From: an uncultured Ruminiclostridium sp.
GTDB taxonomy: Bacteria > Bacillota > Clostridia > Oscillospirales > Ruminococcaceae
DNA: 36,603 bases
Assembly: GCA_944386545.1 (NCBI GenBank)
Contig: CALXBK010000017.1
Location: 1 to 36,603, forward strand
Direction: 5' to 3'
Made by a program: the position numbers and the translations under genes. Shown piece by piece: positions 14,289-24,105 of this stretch. How positions within the stretch are numbered: position 1 is the stretch's first letter; each line of letters opens with the position of its first letter. The notes under the pieces were generated by a model. The model worked only from the letters and a program-made list of their open reading frames with translations. It was not told the origin of the DNA and ran no database searches.

Positions 14289-14317
14289 TTGACTTTTATA
14301 AATGATGGTATTATAAT
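14289..14317 (+). promoter_or_regulatory. sigma-A promoter of the esterase-lysA operon
   Basis: TTGACT (14289-14294), 17-base spacer, TATAAT (14312-14317). The predicted leader is only about 27 bases, too short for a lysine riboswitch. Confidence 0.85.
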
Positions 14318-14350
14318 AAAAGGTACGAAATTGAAAAGGAAAACGGACAA

Positions 14351-15160
14351 ATGACAGTAAAAACCTATTATTTAAGCGAGGATAAAAGCGTATATCTGAA
14401 AGCGTATATGCTGGACAATGTAGAGGGGCTTCCCTTCTGCGAAAAGCGTCCCGCAATACTCATACTCCCCGGCGGCGGCTATGAATACTGCTCCGTAAGA
14501 GAGGCAGAGCCTGTCGCTATGCAGTATCTTGCAAGGGGCTTCAACGCCTTTGTGCTTAATTACAGCTGTAACGCTCCTCACCCCGCGCCGCTTCTCAACG
14601 CCGCTTATGCCGCATTAAAGCTCAGACAGCGCTGTGAGGAATTTGGAATAGACCCGCAAAAGCTCGCCGTATGGGGCGCAAGCGCAGGAGGACATCTTGC
14701 CGCCTGCCTTTCAACCATGTGGCAGGAGCCCGCAATATACAAGACGCTCGGCTGTGCGCCCGAGGACATTCGTCCCGACGCCGCAATTTTAAGCTATCCC
14801 GTAATAAGCGGAGTGGTAAATCCCCACAAGGGCAGCTTTGAGGTATTGCTCGGCAAAAACGCAAGGAAGGACGAGCTTGCAAAGCTGTCGGTTGAAAACA
14901 GAGTTACCCCCAAAACTCCGCCGGTATTTATCTGGTGCACCGCAAACGACGACTGCGTACCCGCGCACAACAGCCTCGTGATGGCAAAGGCGTGTGTTTC
15001 AAACAAAATTCCCGTGGAGCTTCATATGTTCGACTGCGGGCCGCACGGGCTTTCAACCTGCGACAAGAGCACCGGCTGGAACGAAGCGTTCTACCTTGAA
15101 AATTGCAGACAATGGATAGAGCTGTCCGTCAAATTCCTTGAAAAATATATGAATATCTGA
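14351..15160 (+). CDS. alpha/beta hydrolase, BD-FAE/acetyl-esterase-like
   Basis: 269 residues of a cytoplasmic alpha/beta hydrolase, with no signal peptide. Motifs: oxyanion loop LPGGGYEYCS (39-48), nucleophile elbow GASAGG with Ser111, catalytic Asp200 in ANDDCVP, and catalytic His232 in GPHGLS. This arrangement matches the esterase group that removes acetyl or feruloyl groups from plant-cell-wall sugars. A cytoplasmic form would act on imported oligosaccharides. AAGGA precedes ATG. Only 13 bases separate it from lysA, so they are co-transcribed although no shared pathway is obvious. Confidence 0.85.
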   Translation: MTVKTYYLSEDKSVYLKAYMLDNVEGLPFCEKRPAILILPGGGYEYCSVREAEPVAMQYLARGFNAFVLNYSCNAPHPAPLLNAAYAALKLRQRCEEFGIDPQKLAVWGASAGGHLAACLSTMWQEPAIYKTLGCAPEDIRPDAAILSYPVISGVVNPHKGSFEVLLGKNARKDELAKLSVENRVTPKTPPVFIWCTANDDCVPAHNSLVMAKACVSNKIPVELHMFDCGPHGLSTCDKSTGWNEAFYLENCRQWIELSVKFLEKYMNI

Positions 15161-15173
15161 GAGAGGAAAACAG

Positions 15174-16445
15174 ATGAATAAGACACCGTTTGTAACAAAA
15201 GAAAAGTTAGAGGAGATTATCAAGGACATTCCCACCCCCTTTCACATTTACGATGAAAAGGGCATAAGAGAAACCGCAAGAAAGCTCAAAAGCGCATTCG
15301 CGTGGAACAAGGGCTTCCGCGAGTATTTTGCGGTAAAAGCCACCCCCAACCCTTTCATTATGGAAATTCTTCAGCAGGAGGGCTGCGGCTTTGACTGCTC
15401 AAGCTACACCGAGCTTATGCTCTCAGGCAGAGTAGGCGCAAAGGGCGACGATATAATGTTCAGCTCCAACGCCACACCCGACGAGGATTTTAAGCTCGCC
15501 TACGATATGGGCGCAATCATTAATCTTGACGATTTCACGCACATAGACATACTCGACAACCTCACGGGCATACCCGAAACAATCTCCTGCCGCTACAATC
15601 CCGGCGGAGAATTTAAGACCAGCGAAACGGGCAACGTCATGGACACCCCTAAGGACGCAAAGTACGGCATGACGCACGAGCAGATTATCGAGGCGTACAG
15701 AGTTTTAAAGGAAAAGGGCGCAAAGCGCTTCGGCATACACGCATTCCTTGCAAGCAACACGCTGACCAACGAATACTATCCCGTTCTTGCGGGTATTCTT
15801 TTCAGAATGGTTGTGGAGATAAAGGAAAAGACAGGCGTTGAGATAAGCTTCATCAACCTTTCGGGCGGCGTGGGCGTTTCCTACAAGCCCGACCAGCCCG
15901 AAAACAACATTGCCGCAATAGGCGAGGGTGTAAGAAAGCAGTATGAGGAAATTCTTGTTCCCGCAGGGCTTGGCGATGTTTCAATCTTTACCGAGCTTGG
16001 TAGGTTTATGTTAGCTCATAACGGTGCGCTTATCGCAACAGCAATCCGAGAAAAGCACATTTACAAGGAGTACATCGGGCTTGACGCCTGTGCCGCAAAT
16101 CTCATGCGCCCCGCAATTTACGGCGCATATCACCACATTACGGTAATGGGCAAGGAAAATCAGCCCTGCGACCACGAGTATGATGTAACGGGCGGTCTTT
16201 GCGAAAACTGCGACAAGTTCGCAATAGACAGAATGTTACCGAAAATCGAGATAGGCGATATTATCTACATTCACGATACCGGCGCACACGGCTTCTCAAT
16301 GGGCTACAACTACAACGGCAAGCTTCGCTCGGCAGAGGTACTGCTTAAACAGGACGGAAGCCATAAGCTCATAAGAAGAGCCGAAACGCCTGAGGATTAT
16401 TTCGCAACCTTTGATTTTACCGAAAAGTATAATTTTAAAAAGTAA
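15174..16445 (+). CDS. lysA: diaminopimelate decarboxylase (fold-III PLP enzyme)
   Basis: 423 residues, the normal length for LysA. The PLP Lys is Lys55 in YFAVKATPNP. The phosphate-binding glycines are GGVG (231-234). The active-site Cys region is GGLCENCD (340-347, Cys343 and Cys346), and the C-terminal substrate loop is HDTGAHGFSMGYNYN (367-381). It converts meso-diaminopimelate to lysine in the last step of lysine synthesis. Two deviations: the usual EPGR reads ELGR (274-277), and the usual CESGD reads CENCD. These place it in a divergent LysA-like branch, so a related decarboxylase activity is possible. It ends at a strong terminator. Confidence 0.85.
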   Translation: MNKTPFVTKEKLEEIIKDIPTPFHIYDEKGIRETARKLKSAFAWNKGFREYFAVKATPNPFIMEILQQEGCGFDCSSYTELMLSGRVGAKGDDIMFSSNATPDEDFKLAYDMGAIINLDDFTHIDILDNLTGIPETISCRYNPGGEFKTSETGNVMDTPKDAKYGMTHEQIIEAYRVLKEKGAKRFGIHAFLASNTLTNEYYPVLAGILFRMVVEIKEKTGVEISFINLSGGVGVSYKPDQPENNIAAIGEGVRKQYEEILVPAGLGDVSIFTELGRFMLAHNGALIATAIREKHIYKEYIGLDACAANLMRPAIYGAYHHITVMGKENQPCDHEYDVTGGLCENCDKFAIDRMLPKIEIGDIIYIHDTGAHGFSMGYNYNGKLRSAEVLLKQDGSHKLIRRAETPEDYFATFDFTEKYNFKK

Positions 16446-16464
16446 GTAAAACCGCATATAAATC

Positions 16465-16499
16465 AATCGGCAACCGCTTATAAGGGTTGCCGATTTTTT
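16465..16499. terminator. terminator between convergent lysA and uvrA
   Basis: Perfect 11-bp stem AATCGGCAACC (16465-16475) with its complement (16485-16495), then T6 on the plus strand. The minus strand also has an A/T-rich flank after uvrA, so it may act both ways. Confidence 0.85.
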
Positions 16500-16503
16500 A
16501 TGT

Positions 16504-19326
16504 TTACTTAAGCATTTTTTTAAGATACATTCCCGTATAGCTTTTTTTCTCCTTTGAAATCTCCTCGGGTGTACCGCAGGCGACTACCGTCCCGCCGCCG
16601 CTTCCGCCCTCGGGACCTAAGTCGATAATATAATCCGCCGTCTTTATAACATCAAGGTTATGCTCGATTACAAGCACGGTATTACCCGCATCGGTAAGCT
16701 TTTGCAGTACGTCAATAAGCTTATGCACATCGGCGGTATGAAGTCCCGTCGTAGGCTCGTCAAGGATATACACCGTCTTGCCCGTAGCCCGCTTTGACAG
16801 CTCGGACGCAAGCTTTACCCTCTGCGCTTCGCCGCCCGACAGCGTGGTTGCAGGCTGACCTATCTTTATATAGCCAAGTCCCACATCGTACAGCGTTTGC
16901 AGCTTGCGGCGTATCTTTTCGTGGTTTTCAAAAAAGCCGAGTCCTTCCTCTACCGTCATTTCAAGCACATCGTAAATGTTCTTTCCTCTGTACTTTATTT
17001 CAAGCGTTTCCCTGTTGTAGCGCTTGCCCTTGCACACCTCGCAGGGCACGTAAATATCCGGCAAAAAGTGCATTTCTATCTTGTTTATGCCGTCACCCTC
17101 GCACGCTTCGCACCGTCCGCCCTTTACGTTAAAGGAAAATCTTCCTGCGGTGTAGCCTCTCATCTTTGCGTCATTTGTAGAGGCAAACAGCTCTCTTATA
17201 TCGTTGAATACGCCTGTATAGGTGGCAGGGTTTGAACGGGGCGTTCTGCCTATGGGCGACTGGTCTATCGCTATAACCTTGTCGAGATACTTATCACCCT
17301 CAAAGCTGTCAAAATCCCCTGCCTTTATTCTTGCGCGGTTGAGCTTGCCTGCAAGATACTTGTAGACGATCTCATTTATAAGGGAGCTTTTGCCGCTTCC
17401 CGAAACGCCCGTTATGCAGGTAAATACTCCAAGCGGAATTTTTACGGTGATATTCTTCAGATTATTTTCACGGCAGCCCGTTATTTTCAGCCACTTTTTG
17501 CCTGTTGCTCTGCGGTTTTGCGGCACTTCGATTTTAAGCTTGCCCGTGAGGTACTTACCCGTGACGGAGCTTTCGCAGCTCATGATGTCCTCAAGCGTAC
17601 CCGCACACATAACCTCGCCGCCGTGCACGCCTGCGCCCGGACCTATGTCCACAATGAAATCAGCGGCGCGCATGGTATCCTCGTCATGCTCTACCACAAT
17701 CAGCGTGTTGCCTAAATCACGAAGTCTTTTAAGTGTTGCAATCAGCTTGTCGTTATCCCTTTGATGCAGTCCTATGCTCGGCTCGTCGAGGATATACAGC
17801 ACTCCCGTAAGACTGCTTCCTATCTGGGTTGCAAGCCGTATACGCTGGCTTTCGCCGCCGCTTAAAGTACCCGCGCTTCTTGAAAGGGTGAGATATTCAA
17901 GTCCCACGCTTTTAAGAAAGCCAAGACGCTCGTTTATCTCCTTTAATATGCGGTCGGCTATCATTCTGTCACGCTCGGACAGCTTTACCGAATTTACAAA
18001 TTCCAGCGCCTCGGTAACGCTCATATCGCAAAGGGCGTTTATGTTCTTTCCGCCCACGGTAACGCACAGTGCTTCCTTTTTCAGTCTCTGACCGTGGCAG
18101 TCGGGGCAAACGCTGTCCCCCATATACTGCGCTATATCCTCTCTTGAATATATGCTTGTGGTTTCTCTGTAACGGCGTTCAAGATTGTTTACCACGCCCT
18201 CAAAGGCAGTCATATAAACGCCGCCGCCCTGCTGTTCGCTTCTCTCTACCCTTATTTTCTCGTCGCCCGTGCCGTACATCAGGACATTGAGCTGTTTTTG
18301 GTCAAGCGAGCTTATCGGCTCGTCCACGCTGAAGCCGTAGGTCCTTGCAAGCGCGTCAAAATACATCTGCGCTATCGTACCGTCCGCATATTTCCAGCCG
18401 CTTGCCTTTATTGCATTTTCTCTTATTGTAAGCTCCCTGTTCGGGATAATCAGGTCAACGTCAATCTTTCTGTACACTCCCAGCCCCGTACAGGTAGGGC
18501 AAGCGCCGAACGGGTTATTGAAGGAGAACATTCTCGGAGCTAACTCCTCAATGCTCACTGCGTGTTCGGGGCAGGCGTAGTTCTGCGAAAAGGTAAGCTC
18601 CTCTCCGCCGATTATATCCACTATGATAATGCCGCCTGAAAGATTTCCCGCAACCTCAATACTGTCCGCAAGGCGGGAGGCAATATCCTCCTTTATCACA
18701 AGACGGTCTACTATTACCTCAATATTGTGCTTCTTATTCTTTTCAAGCTTTATCGTTTCGGACAAATCGTGCATTTCGCCGTTTATCCTCACTCTTACAT
18801 AGCCCTGCTTTGAAAGCTCCTCAAGCTCCTTGCGGTATTCGCCCTTCTTGCCCCTTGCAATGGGGCTTAATATCTGAAACTTTGTTTTTTCGGGAAGCTC
18901 CAGAATTTTATCCACAATCTGGTCTACCGTCTGCTGTTTTATCTCCTTGCCGCAGACGGGGCAGTGCGGCACGCCCACTCTTGCGTAAAGCAGTCTTAAA
19001 TAATCGTATATCTCCGTCACCGTGCCGACGGTGGAACGGGGATTTTTCGAGGTGGTTTTCTGGTCTATTGATATAGCGGGAGAAAGTCCCTCTATGCTGT
19101 CAACGTCGGGCTTTTCCATCTGTCCCAAAAACATTCTCGCATATGAGGAGAGGCTCTCGATATATCTTCTCTGACCGTCTGCATATATGGTATCAAACGC
19201 AAGCGAGGATTTTCCCGAGCCTGAAAGTCCCGTCATTACAATCAGCCTGTCACGGGGCAGCTCGATGTCGATGTTCTTTAGATTATGCTCTCTTGCGCCT
19301 TTGATAATTATTTTTTCTATCGGCAT
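16504..19326 (-). CDS. uvrA: excinuclease ABC subunit A
   Basis: 940 residues from the ATG at 19326 ([15 protein letters not shown]), which has AAAGGAAG upstream. A longer frame to 19368 lacks support. Two ABC ATPase modules: the first has Walker A GLSGSGKS (33-40) and signature LSGGESQR, the second has GVSGSGKSS (around 640) and LSGGEAQR. Zinc motifs are visible: CPVC near residue 120, CPEH...CPTC, and CEAC...CEVC in the second half. UvrA scans DNA for bulky damage and loads UvrB. It lies 28 bases downstream of uvrB in one operon and ends at the terminator shared with lysA. Confidence 0.98.
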   Translation of the reverse strand: MPIEKIIIKGAREHNLKNIDIELPRDRLIVMTGLSGSGKSSLAFDTIYADGQRRYIESLSSYARMFLGQMEKPDVDSIEGLSPAISIDQKTTSKNPRSTVGTVTEIYDYLRLLYARVGVPHCPVCGKEIKQQTVDQIVDKILELPEKTKFQILSPIARGKKGEYRKELEELSKQGYVRVRINGEMHDLSETIKLEKNKKHNIEVIVDRLVIKEDIASRLADSIEVAGNLSGGIIIVDIIGGEELTFSQNYACPEHAVSIEELAPRMFSFNNPFGACPTCTGLGVYRKIDVDLIIPNRELTIRENAIKASGWKYADGTIAQMYFDALARTYGFSVDEPISSLDQKQLNVLMYGTGDEKIRVERSEQQGGGVYMTAFEGVVNNLERRYRETTSIYSREDIAQYMGDSVCPDCHGQRLKKEALCVTVGGKNINALCDMSVTEALEFVNSVKLSERDRMIADRILKEINERLGFLKSVGLEYLTLSRSAGTLSGGESQRIRLATQIGSSLTGVLYILDEPSIGLHQRDNDKLIATLKRLRDLGNTLIVVEHDEDTMRAADFIVDIGPGAGVHGGEVMCAGTLEDIMSCESSVTGKYLTGKLKIEVPQNRRATGKKWLKITGCRENNLKNITVKIPLGVFTCITGVSGSGKSSLINEIVYKYLAGKLNRARIKAGDFDSFEGDKYLDKVIAIDQSPIGRTPRSNPATYTGVFNDIRELFASTNDAKMRGYTAGRFSFNVKGGRCEACEGDGINKIEMHFLPDIYVPCEVCKGKRYNRETLEIKYRGKNIYDVLEMTVEEGLGFFENHEKIRRKLQTLYDVGLGYIKIGQPATTLSGGEAQRVKLASELSKRATGKTVYILDEPTTGLHTADVHKLIDVLQKLTDAGNTVLVIEHNLDVIKTADYIIDLGPEGGSGGGTVVACGTPEEISKEKKSYTGMYLKKMLK

Positions 19327-19354
19327 TTTTACTTGCTTCCTTTCCGAAAGGGCT

Positions 19355-21313
19355 TTACTTGCCCTCACTCAACTCCTTTATCTTGTCGCGCAGATAGGCG
19401 GCGTGTTCAAAATCCAGCAGCTTTGCCGCATTTTTCATCTCCGCGGTGTACTGCCTGATAAGCGCCTCTCTTTGCGCCTTGGTGAGCTTTCTCTTTTTAT
19501 CCTTATCCTTTGTCGAGGTTATTTCAAGCACGGCTCTTACTTCCTTTACAATAGTTTTCGGAGTGATGTCATGCTCCTCGTTGTACTTCATCTGTATCTG
19601 ACGGCGGCGGTTGGTTTCGGTGATTGCACGCTCCATGCTGTCCGTCACGGTATCCGCGTACATTATTACCTTGCCCTCAGCGTTCCTTGCGGCTCTGCCT
19701 ATGGTCTGTATAAGCGAGGTTTCGCTTCTTAAAAAGCCCTCTTTATCTGCGTCAAGTATGGCGACAAGGGAAACCTCGGGCAGATCCAGTCCCTCTCTGA
19801 GCAGATTTATTCCCACCAGCACATCAAAGACGTGCATACGCAAATCCCTGATTATCTCCATTCGCTCTATGGAGTCTATATCGTGGTGCATATAGCGTAT
19901 CTTTACGCCCATTTTTTCAAAGTAGGCGGTAAGGTCCTCCGCCATCTTCTTTGTAAGAGTGGTAATAAGCACACATTCGCCCTTTTCGGTGCGCTGTGTT
20001 ATCTCGGAATAAAGGTCCTCTATCTGTCCCGCAACGGGCTTTACTTCAACAATCGGATCAAGCAGTCCCGTCGGGCGTATCACCTGCTCGGCGGTGTTTT
20101 CGGCTCTGCTCCTTTCATATTCGCCCGGAGTTGCCGAAACATATATCACCTGATTTATCATGCCCTCAAATTCCTCAAAATTCATCGGGCGGTTGTCGTA
20201 AGCCGACGGCAGGCGGAAGCCGTAATCTATAAGATTTTTCTTTCTTGCAAAATCCCCGCCGTACATTCCTCTCACCTGCGGGAGCGTTACATGGCTCTCG
20301 TCGATGAACATGAGAAAATCCTCGGGGAAGTGGTGCATAAGGGTAACGGGCGAGCTTCCCGGCGTTCTGCCTGCAAGCACTCTCGAATAGTTCTCAACGC
20401 CCTTGCAGGTGCCTATTTCCCGCAGCATCTCCATATCGTAGCGGGTGCGCTGTTCTATTCTCTGCGCCTCTATCAGCTTGTGATTTTGAGTAAAATAATC
20501 AACGCGCTCCTCCATCTCCCTTTCAATCTCGGCAAGAGAGCTTTCCAGCTTTGATTTGCTGATTATATAATGCGACGCGGGGAATATCGCCACATGAGAA
20601 AATCTGCGCCGCACCTCTCCCGTCACAACGTCAATTTCACTTATGCGGTCAATCTCATCGCCGAAAAACTCCACACGTATCGCTTTGTCCGAGGTGCTTG
20701 CCGCAGGGAAAATCTCCAGCACGTCGCCTCTTACCCTGAACTTGTTGCGGACAAAATTTATATCGTTGCGCTCGTACTGCATTTCAACAAGCCGCTTTAT
20801 AATATCGTCACGGCTTCTTTCCTGCCCCTGCCTTAACGAGAGCATATTCTCACGGTAATCCTCGGGACTTCCTAAGCTGTAAATACAGCTTACGCTGGCT
20901 ACAATTATGACGTCCCTGCGCTCCGCAAGAGAAGCGGTGGCAGAGTGGCGCAGTCTGTCTATCTCATCGTTTATTGCGCTGTCCTTTTCAATATAAGCGT
21001 CGGTCGAGGGAATATACGCCTCGGGCTGATAATAGTCATAGTAGGAGACGAAATACTCTACCGCATTTTCGGGGAAAAACTCACGGAACTCACTGCACAG
21101 CTGTGCGGCAAGCGTTTTGTTATGCGCTAAAATCAATGTGGGACGGTTTACCCTTGCTATTATATTCGCCATAGTAAAGGTTTTACCCGAACCCGTTACA
21201 CCTAATAAAACCTGCTCTTTCAAGCCATTTTCGACGCCTTCCGTCAGTTTTGCAATCGCTTCCGGCTGGTCTCCGGTCGGCGCATAAGGGGCAACCAATT
21301 CGAAATGATCCAC
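19355..21313 (-). CDS. uvrB: excinuclease ABC subunit B
   Basis: 652 residues, full length. GTG start at 21313 with AGGAGG eight bases upstream. Walker A GVTGSGKT (38-45), the beta-hairpin region around [16 protein letters not shown] box (FIDESHVT), helicase motif VI region (QTIGRAARN), and a C-terminal UVR domain ([14 protein letters not shown]) that contacts UvrC. It is the damage-verifying helicase of nucleotide excision repair. Oddity: its first about 45 codons differ strongly from a second uvrB 5' fragment at 25102-25464, while the next 137 bases are identical to it, so the gene looks like a mosaic whose 5' end was replaced. A triple GTTCG repeat lies in its leader. Confidence 0.97.
   Translation of the reverse strand: MDHFELVAPYAPTGDQPEAIAKLTEGVENGLKEQVLLGVTGSGKTFTMANIIARVNRPTLILAHNKTLAAQLCSEFREFFPENAVEYFVSYYDYYQPEAYIPSTDAYIEKDSAINDEIDRLRHSATASLAERRDVIIVASVSCIYSLGSPEDYRENMLSLRQGQERSRDDIIKRLVEMQYERNDINFVRNKFRVRGDVLEIFPAASTSDKAIRVEFFGDEIDRISEIDVVTGEVRRRFSHVAIFPASHYIISKSKLESSLAEIEREMEERVDYFTQNHKLIEAQRIEQRTRYDMEMLREIGTCKGVENYSRVLAGRTPGSSPVTLMHHFPEDFLMFIDESHVTLPQVRGMYGGDFARKKNLIDYGFRLPSAYDNRPMNFEEFEGMINQVIYVSATPGEYERSRAENTAEQVIRPTGLLDPIVEVKPVAGQIEDLYSEITQRTEKGECVLITTLTKKMAEDLTAYFEKMGVKIRYMHHDIDSIERMEIIRDLRMHVFDVLVGINLLREGLDLPEVSLVAILDADKEGFLRSETSLIQTIGRAARNAEGKVIMYADTVTDSMERAITETNRRRQIQMKYNEEHDITPKTIVKEVRAVLEITSTKDKDKKRKLTKAQREALIRQYTAEMKNAAKLLDFEHAAYLRDKIKELSEGK
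21036..21184. repeat. uvrB direct repeat, left copy
   Basis: This 149-base block inside uvrB matches 25187-25335 with two mismatches. Bases 21048-21184 (137) are identical. Both copies have the same orientation, with an offset of 4151 bases. Confidence 0.95.
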
Positions 21314-21447
21314 AGCAAAAACCTCCTTTTTTCGTAGTAAAAAGTGCGCCTATAGGCCACAAATTCGTCAAGACTGCATACTCTGCTTTTTTTGAAAAAC
21401 GGTTAAAAACTGCCGTTTGACGAATTAGGTCACTTTTTTAAAATTTG

Positions 21448-21470
21448 CGAACTGTACGAACTTATCGAAC
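21448..21470 (-). promoter_or_regulatory. three direct GTTCG repeats at 9-bp period, possible LexA-type operator
   Basis: On the plus strand CGAAC occurs at 21448, 21457 and 21466, each separated by four bases, giving GTTCG-N4-GTTCG-N4-GTTCG in the uvrB direction. Firmicute LexA boxes read CGAAC-N4-GTTCG, so the half-site and spacer match but the orientation is direct, not inverted. The block lies 22 bases downstream of a TATAAT box (21497-21492), a roadblock position. Confidence 0.5.
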
Positions 21471-21511
21471 TACACAATATGCTAACGTTGTATTATACCA
21501 TAAAAACATAA

Positions 21512-21560
21512 AAAATAAAAGAGGGATGAGCAACTTTTTTAAAAGGTTCGCACATCCCCC
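21512..21560 (-). terminator. terminator of the zinc-ribbon gene, upstream of uvrB
   Basis: Minus strand GGGATG...GAAC pairs with GTTGC...CATCCC (21523-21534 with 21545-21558, small bulges), followed by CTTTTATTTTTT. Confidence 0.65.
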
Positions 21561-21659
21561 CTGACCGATTTTGAATAATTATACAAGATTTATGCACATT
21601 TATGCAACAAACACTCCATAATATCATCAGCCAATTCTTCCGGAAACCCTATAGAACTA

Positions 21660-22019
21660 TCATAATTCAGCTGCATCAATAAACAGCACACGGTAATAGA
21701 AATGATATTCATTCCCATCCCATAATTCAAATGAGTGACCCGGACAGATTCCGTCATCGGGAAGTTTTCTGCCCGGTGCCATTATTAGCTGGCATTTAGG
21801 ACACTTAACAGGTTGGTTTGCTCTGATATACTGATTTTTATAATACCGATTCCATGTATGCCCGCAATACGCACAGCGGTACTGTATGGTTTCTTCACCG
21901 TTTCTTTTCTTTCCACCTACAATTGTTGCCGGGAGCCTCACTTGCTTGCTGATAAGTTCCTTTACTTTATCTTCATTCTCCATAGCCTGAACCTGATCAA
22001 CAATGTTTACCTTTGCCAT
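21660..22019 (-). CDS. hypothetical zinc-ribbon protein of the accessory segment
   Basis: 119 residues. A Cys4 zinc ribbon is visible: CAYC (YRCAYCGHTWNRYY) and CPKC (VKCPKCQLIMAPG), about 25 residues apart. A His/Cys pair follows (GICPGHSFELWDG). The N-terminus (MAKVNIVDQVQAM) is helical. I do not recognise the family, but a nucleic-acid or protein-binding role is likely for such ribbons. Ribosome site AAAGGAGG. The gene lies between two terminators inside the segment that separates the two uvrB 5' ends. Confidence 0.65.
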   Translation of the reverse strand: MAKVNIVDQVQAMENEDKVKELISKQVRLPATIVGGKKRNGEETIQYRCAYCGHTWNRYYKNQYIRANQPVKCPKCQLIMAPGRKLPDDGICPGHSFELWDGNEYHFYYRVLFIDAAEL

Positions 22020-22088
22020 TTGAATTCCTCCTTTGATATTTTCAAAAATTGCAAAGGAAGAATGTCCATGGGCAATGTAAATGGCAAG

Positions 22089-22114
22089 AAAAAAGCGCCG
22101 CCGAAGCGACGCTT
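22089..22114 (-). terminator. terminator of the AAA_14/DUF4143 ATPase gene
   Basis: Minus strand AAGCGTCGC-TTCG-GCGGCGCTT followed by TTTTC: a 9-bp stem with a stable TTCG tetraloop (22093-22101 with 22106-22114). Confidence 0.85.
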
Positions 22115-22154
22115 GCCGTTATTTTAGGATATTAGACTTATCATAAACGATAAA

Positions 22155-23420
22155 TCAAATATATTCCAGCGGAAGAGCAACGAGATTTTCTCGCAAATAC
22201 ATCTTCCTGTCGTACAGGCATATAATGGTTCCCATCCCTCTTTTTTTATCGGGAATCCCGTCAAGAACATCGAATTCAGATGCCATATCCGCTTTAGGCG
22301 TAGCCGACATTTTTATCTCAATGGGATATAGAATACCATCCTCCTGCAAAATCAGGTCTATCTCGCCGTCAACCTCAATTTCTTCTCCGTTTTCCTTGCG
22401 TTTTTTCTTGTCTTTTCCGTTGTAGTAAAAAACATTGAAGTCATACTCCAAGCCCTCATTGGAATAGGATTTGAGAATTTCATTGATAACAAAGGTTTCA
22501 AACATCGCTCCTGCCATAGCGCCGTTTTTCAAGGTATCGGGTGTCAGCCATCTTGTCAGATAACAGCAAAGTCCCGTATCCCTAAAATATATCTTTGGAG
22601 TTTTAATAGCACGGGAAAGCGCACTTGAGGTATAGGGCTTTAGGATATAGATAAGTCCGCTTTTTTCGAGAATGGAAATCCAATCTTTAACCGTTACCTC
22701 CGATACACCAATCTCGGATGAAATATTGGAATAGTTCACCACCTGTCCGGTACGAGCCGCCACACAAGTCAGGAATTTTACAAAGGTAAGATGATTTTTG
22801 GCCTTGATAAGCTTATTGACATCCCGTTCGAGATAGGTCTTTACATAGGACTGATAAAAATCGACCCATTCCTTATCCGTGTTAGAATACAGTTCAGGAT
22901 AACTACCCCGGTGTATGGTTTCCCAAAGCTTTTCGCGGTAATTGCGAATGGCGCCCTCACGCTCTTTTAAATAGTTATCGGTTGGAATAAAATGCTTTGT
23001 AAACGGAACGGTATATATTTCACGCAGAGAAAGACCCTCCAGTTCTACCACGGAAACTCTTCCGGCAAGAGACTCGCTTACGCCTTCCATAAGCTGCAGC
23101 TTCTGAGATCCAGTCAAATAAAAATTACCATAGGTATCGGTATTATCAAGCGTAATCTTAAGCTTGTTGAAAATAGCAGGGCATTTTTGAACCTCATCAA
23201 TCATCAAAGGACAGGGATTGTTCAGCAAAAACAGATTCATATCATCTTCCGCCTGCGCCAGCAGTAAATCATCATCAAAAGTGACCTGATTAACAGTGCC
23301 AAATAAATGTTTAAACAGAGTTGATTTACCGACCTGCCTCGGACCTGTTAGCATAATTGCCTTACTGTTTTTTGCTCTTTGCTCAACAATCTCCTCAATG
23401 TGTCTTTTAATCGAATACAT
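22155..23420 (-). CDS. AAA_14 ATPase with C-terminal DUF4143 domain
   Basis: 421 residues. N-terminal P-loop domain: Walker A GPRQVGKST (26-34), Walker B PLMIDEVQK (about 71-79) and a sensor region FYLTGSQ. A winged-helix part follows in the middle (NYSNISSEIGVSEVTVKDW), then a DUF4143 nuclease-like C-terminus with a motif resembling PD-(D/E)XK: GEIDLILQEDGILYPIEIKMS (Asp and E-x-K spacing). The family is common in mobile and accessory regions of gut bacteria, and its function is unsettled. It has its own strong promoter and terminator, so it is a stand-alone cargo gene. Confidence 0.88.
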   Translation of the reverse strand: MYSIKRHIEEIVEQRAKNSKAIMLTGPRQVGKSTLFKHLFGTVNQVTFDDDLLLAQAEDDMNLFLLNNPCPLMIDEVQKCPAIFNKLKITLDNTDTYGNFYLTGSQKLQLMEGVSESLAGRVSVVELEGLSLREIYTVPFTKHFIPTDNYLKEREGAIRNYREKLWETIHRGSYPELYSNTDKEWVDFYQSYVKTYLERDVNKLIKAKNHLTFVKFLTCVAARTGQVVNYSNISSEIGVSEVTVKDWISILEKSGLIYILKPYTSSALSRAIKTPKIYFRDTGLCCYLTRWLTPDTLKNGAMAGAMFETFVINEILKSYSNEGLEYDFNVFYYNGKDKKKRKENGEEIEVDGEIDLILQEDGILYPIEIKMSATPKADMASEFDVLDGIPDKKRGMGTIICLYDRKMYLRENLVALPLEYI

Positions 23421-23459
23421 GGTCCGCTTCCTTTCTTGTCTAATCCAAAGTTGTACTTA

Positions 23460-23488
23460 ATTATAGCCCAATACGCGCAAATTGTCAA
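23460..23488 (-). promoter_or_regulatory. sigma-A promoter of the AAA_14/DUF4143 gene
   Basis: Minus strand TTGACA (23488-23483), 17-base spacer, TATAAT (23465-23460): both hexamers match the consensus. Confidence 0.9.
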
Positions 23489-23717
23489 GGCCTCTGAGAG
23501 TTTTCATATATAAAACCTTTTCGTATTATTTTTAACTGTGCTTCGTAAAAAACTCATACATAAGTTATTTTATGTAATTTATGTTTAATTCAAAAAGATC
23601 ATCGAGACGATACTTATGTTTGATGATAACAGTCATACATTTGAAAGCACCCAACTTTCAAACGATAACATAAAATATATCCATCGTTCTTGAGGCTTAT
23701 CGCTTATTATGTACGAA

Positions 23718-23741
23718 AGAGGAGACCTTGTTGTCTCCTCT
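23718..23741 (-). terminator. terminator of the RecD-like fragment
   Basis: Perfect 9-bp stem AGAGGAGAC with GTCTCCTCT (23718-23726 with 23733-23741), five bases past the stop at 23746, then TTTC on the minus strand. Confidence 0.75.
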
Positions 23742-23745
23742 CCCA

Positions 23746-24105
23746 TTATGCTGCCTTTTCCATTGATTGAATCAATCTTTCTTTTAATGCAGAATTGCGT
23801 TTAATGCCTTGTATGTTACGGATGGCATATGCCAGAGCGTCCTTATCGCCCACAAGAATGACCTTCTGCTTTGCACGAGTCAGTGCAGTATAAAGCAAAT
23901 TTCGAGTCAGCAAAACCGAGTGATAGTTTGTAATAGGCATAATTACAATCGGATACTGATTTCCCTGTGATTTGTGTATTGTGATAGCAAAGCTGTGTTT
24001 GAGCTGGTCGAACTCGCGACTGTTATACTCAACCAGAGTGCCGTCATAATCCACCTGAACTCTGCCGGTCTTTTGGGATACCATACGAACAATGCCGGTA
24101 TCGAC
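23746..24105 (-). pseudogene. 3' fragment of a RecD-like SF1 helicase
   Basis: About 115 residues of a RecD-type helicase C-terminus: the linker TGIVRMVSQKTGRVQVDYDG, motif V/VI region ITIHKSQGNQYPIVIMP, and LLYTALTRAKQKVILVGD with the arginine-finger motif. The N-terminal two thirds, including Walker A, are missing. Homology stops at about 24105, where it meets the 5'-truncated sigma fragment of the opposite strand. The first ATG (24084) is internal to the old gene. Such helicases occur on plasmids and conjugative elements. Confidence 0.85.

Larger units (their letters stand above)
21314..21659. other. uvrB leader and upstream region, no gene
   Basis: It contains the uvrB ribosome site, an inverted pair of AATTCGTCAA/TTGACGAATT (21362-21371, 21417-21426), an AAACGG/CCGTTT pair, the triple CGAAC block, a TATAAT-like box and the terminator hairpin of the zinc-ribbon gene. 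A further minus-strand TTGCAT-18-TATAAT lies near 21580-21610, just before that hairpin. Confidence 0.6.
23421..23745. other. gene-free stretch upstream of the ATPase gene
   Basis: It holds the ATPase promoter at its left end and the terminator of the helicase fragment at its right end. In between is AT-rich sequence with no reading frame or repeat I could recognise. Confidence 0.6.

Noticed and set aside
14318..14350. Lysine riboswitch in front of the lysA operon
   Set aside because: The predicted leader is only about 27 bases, far too short for the L box.
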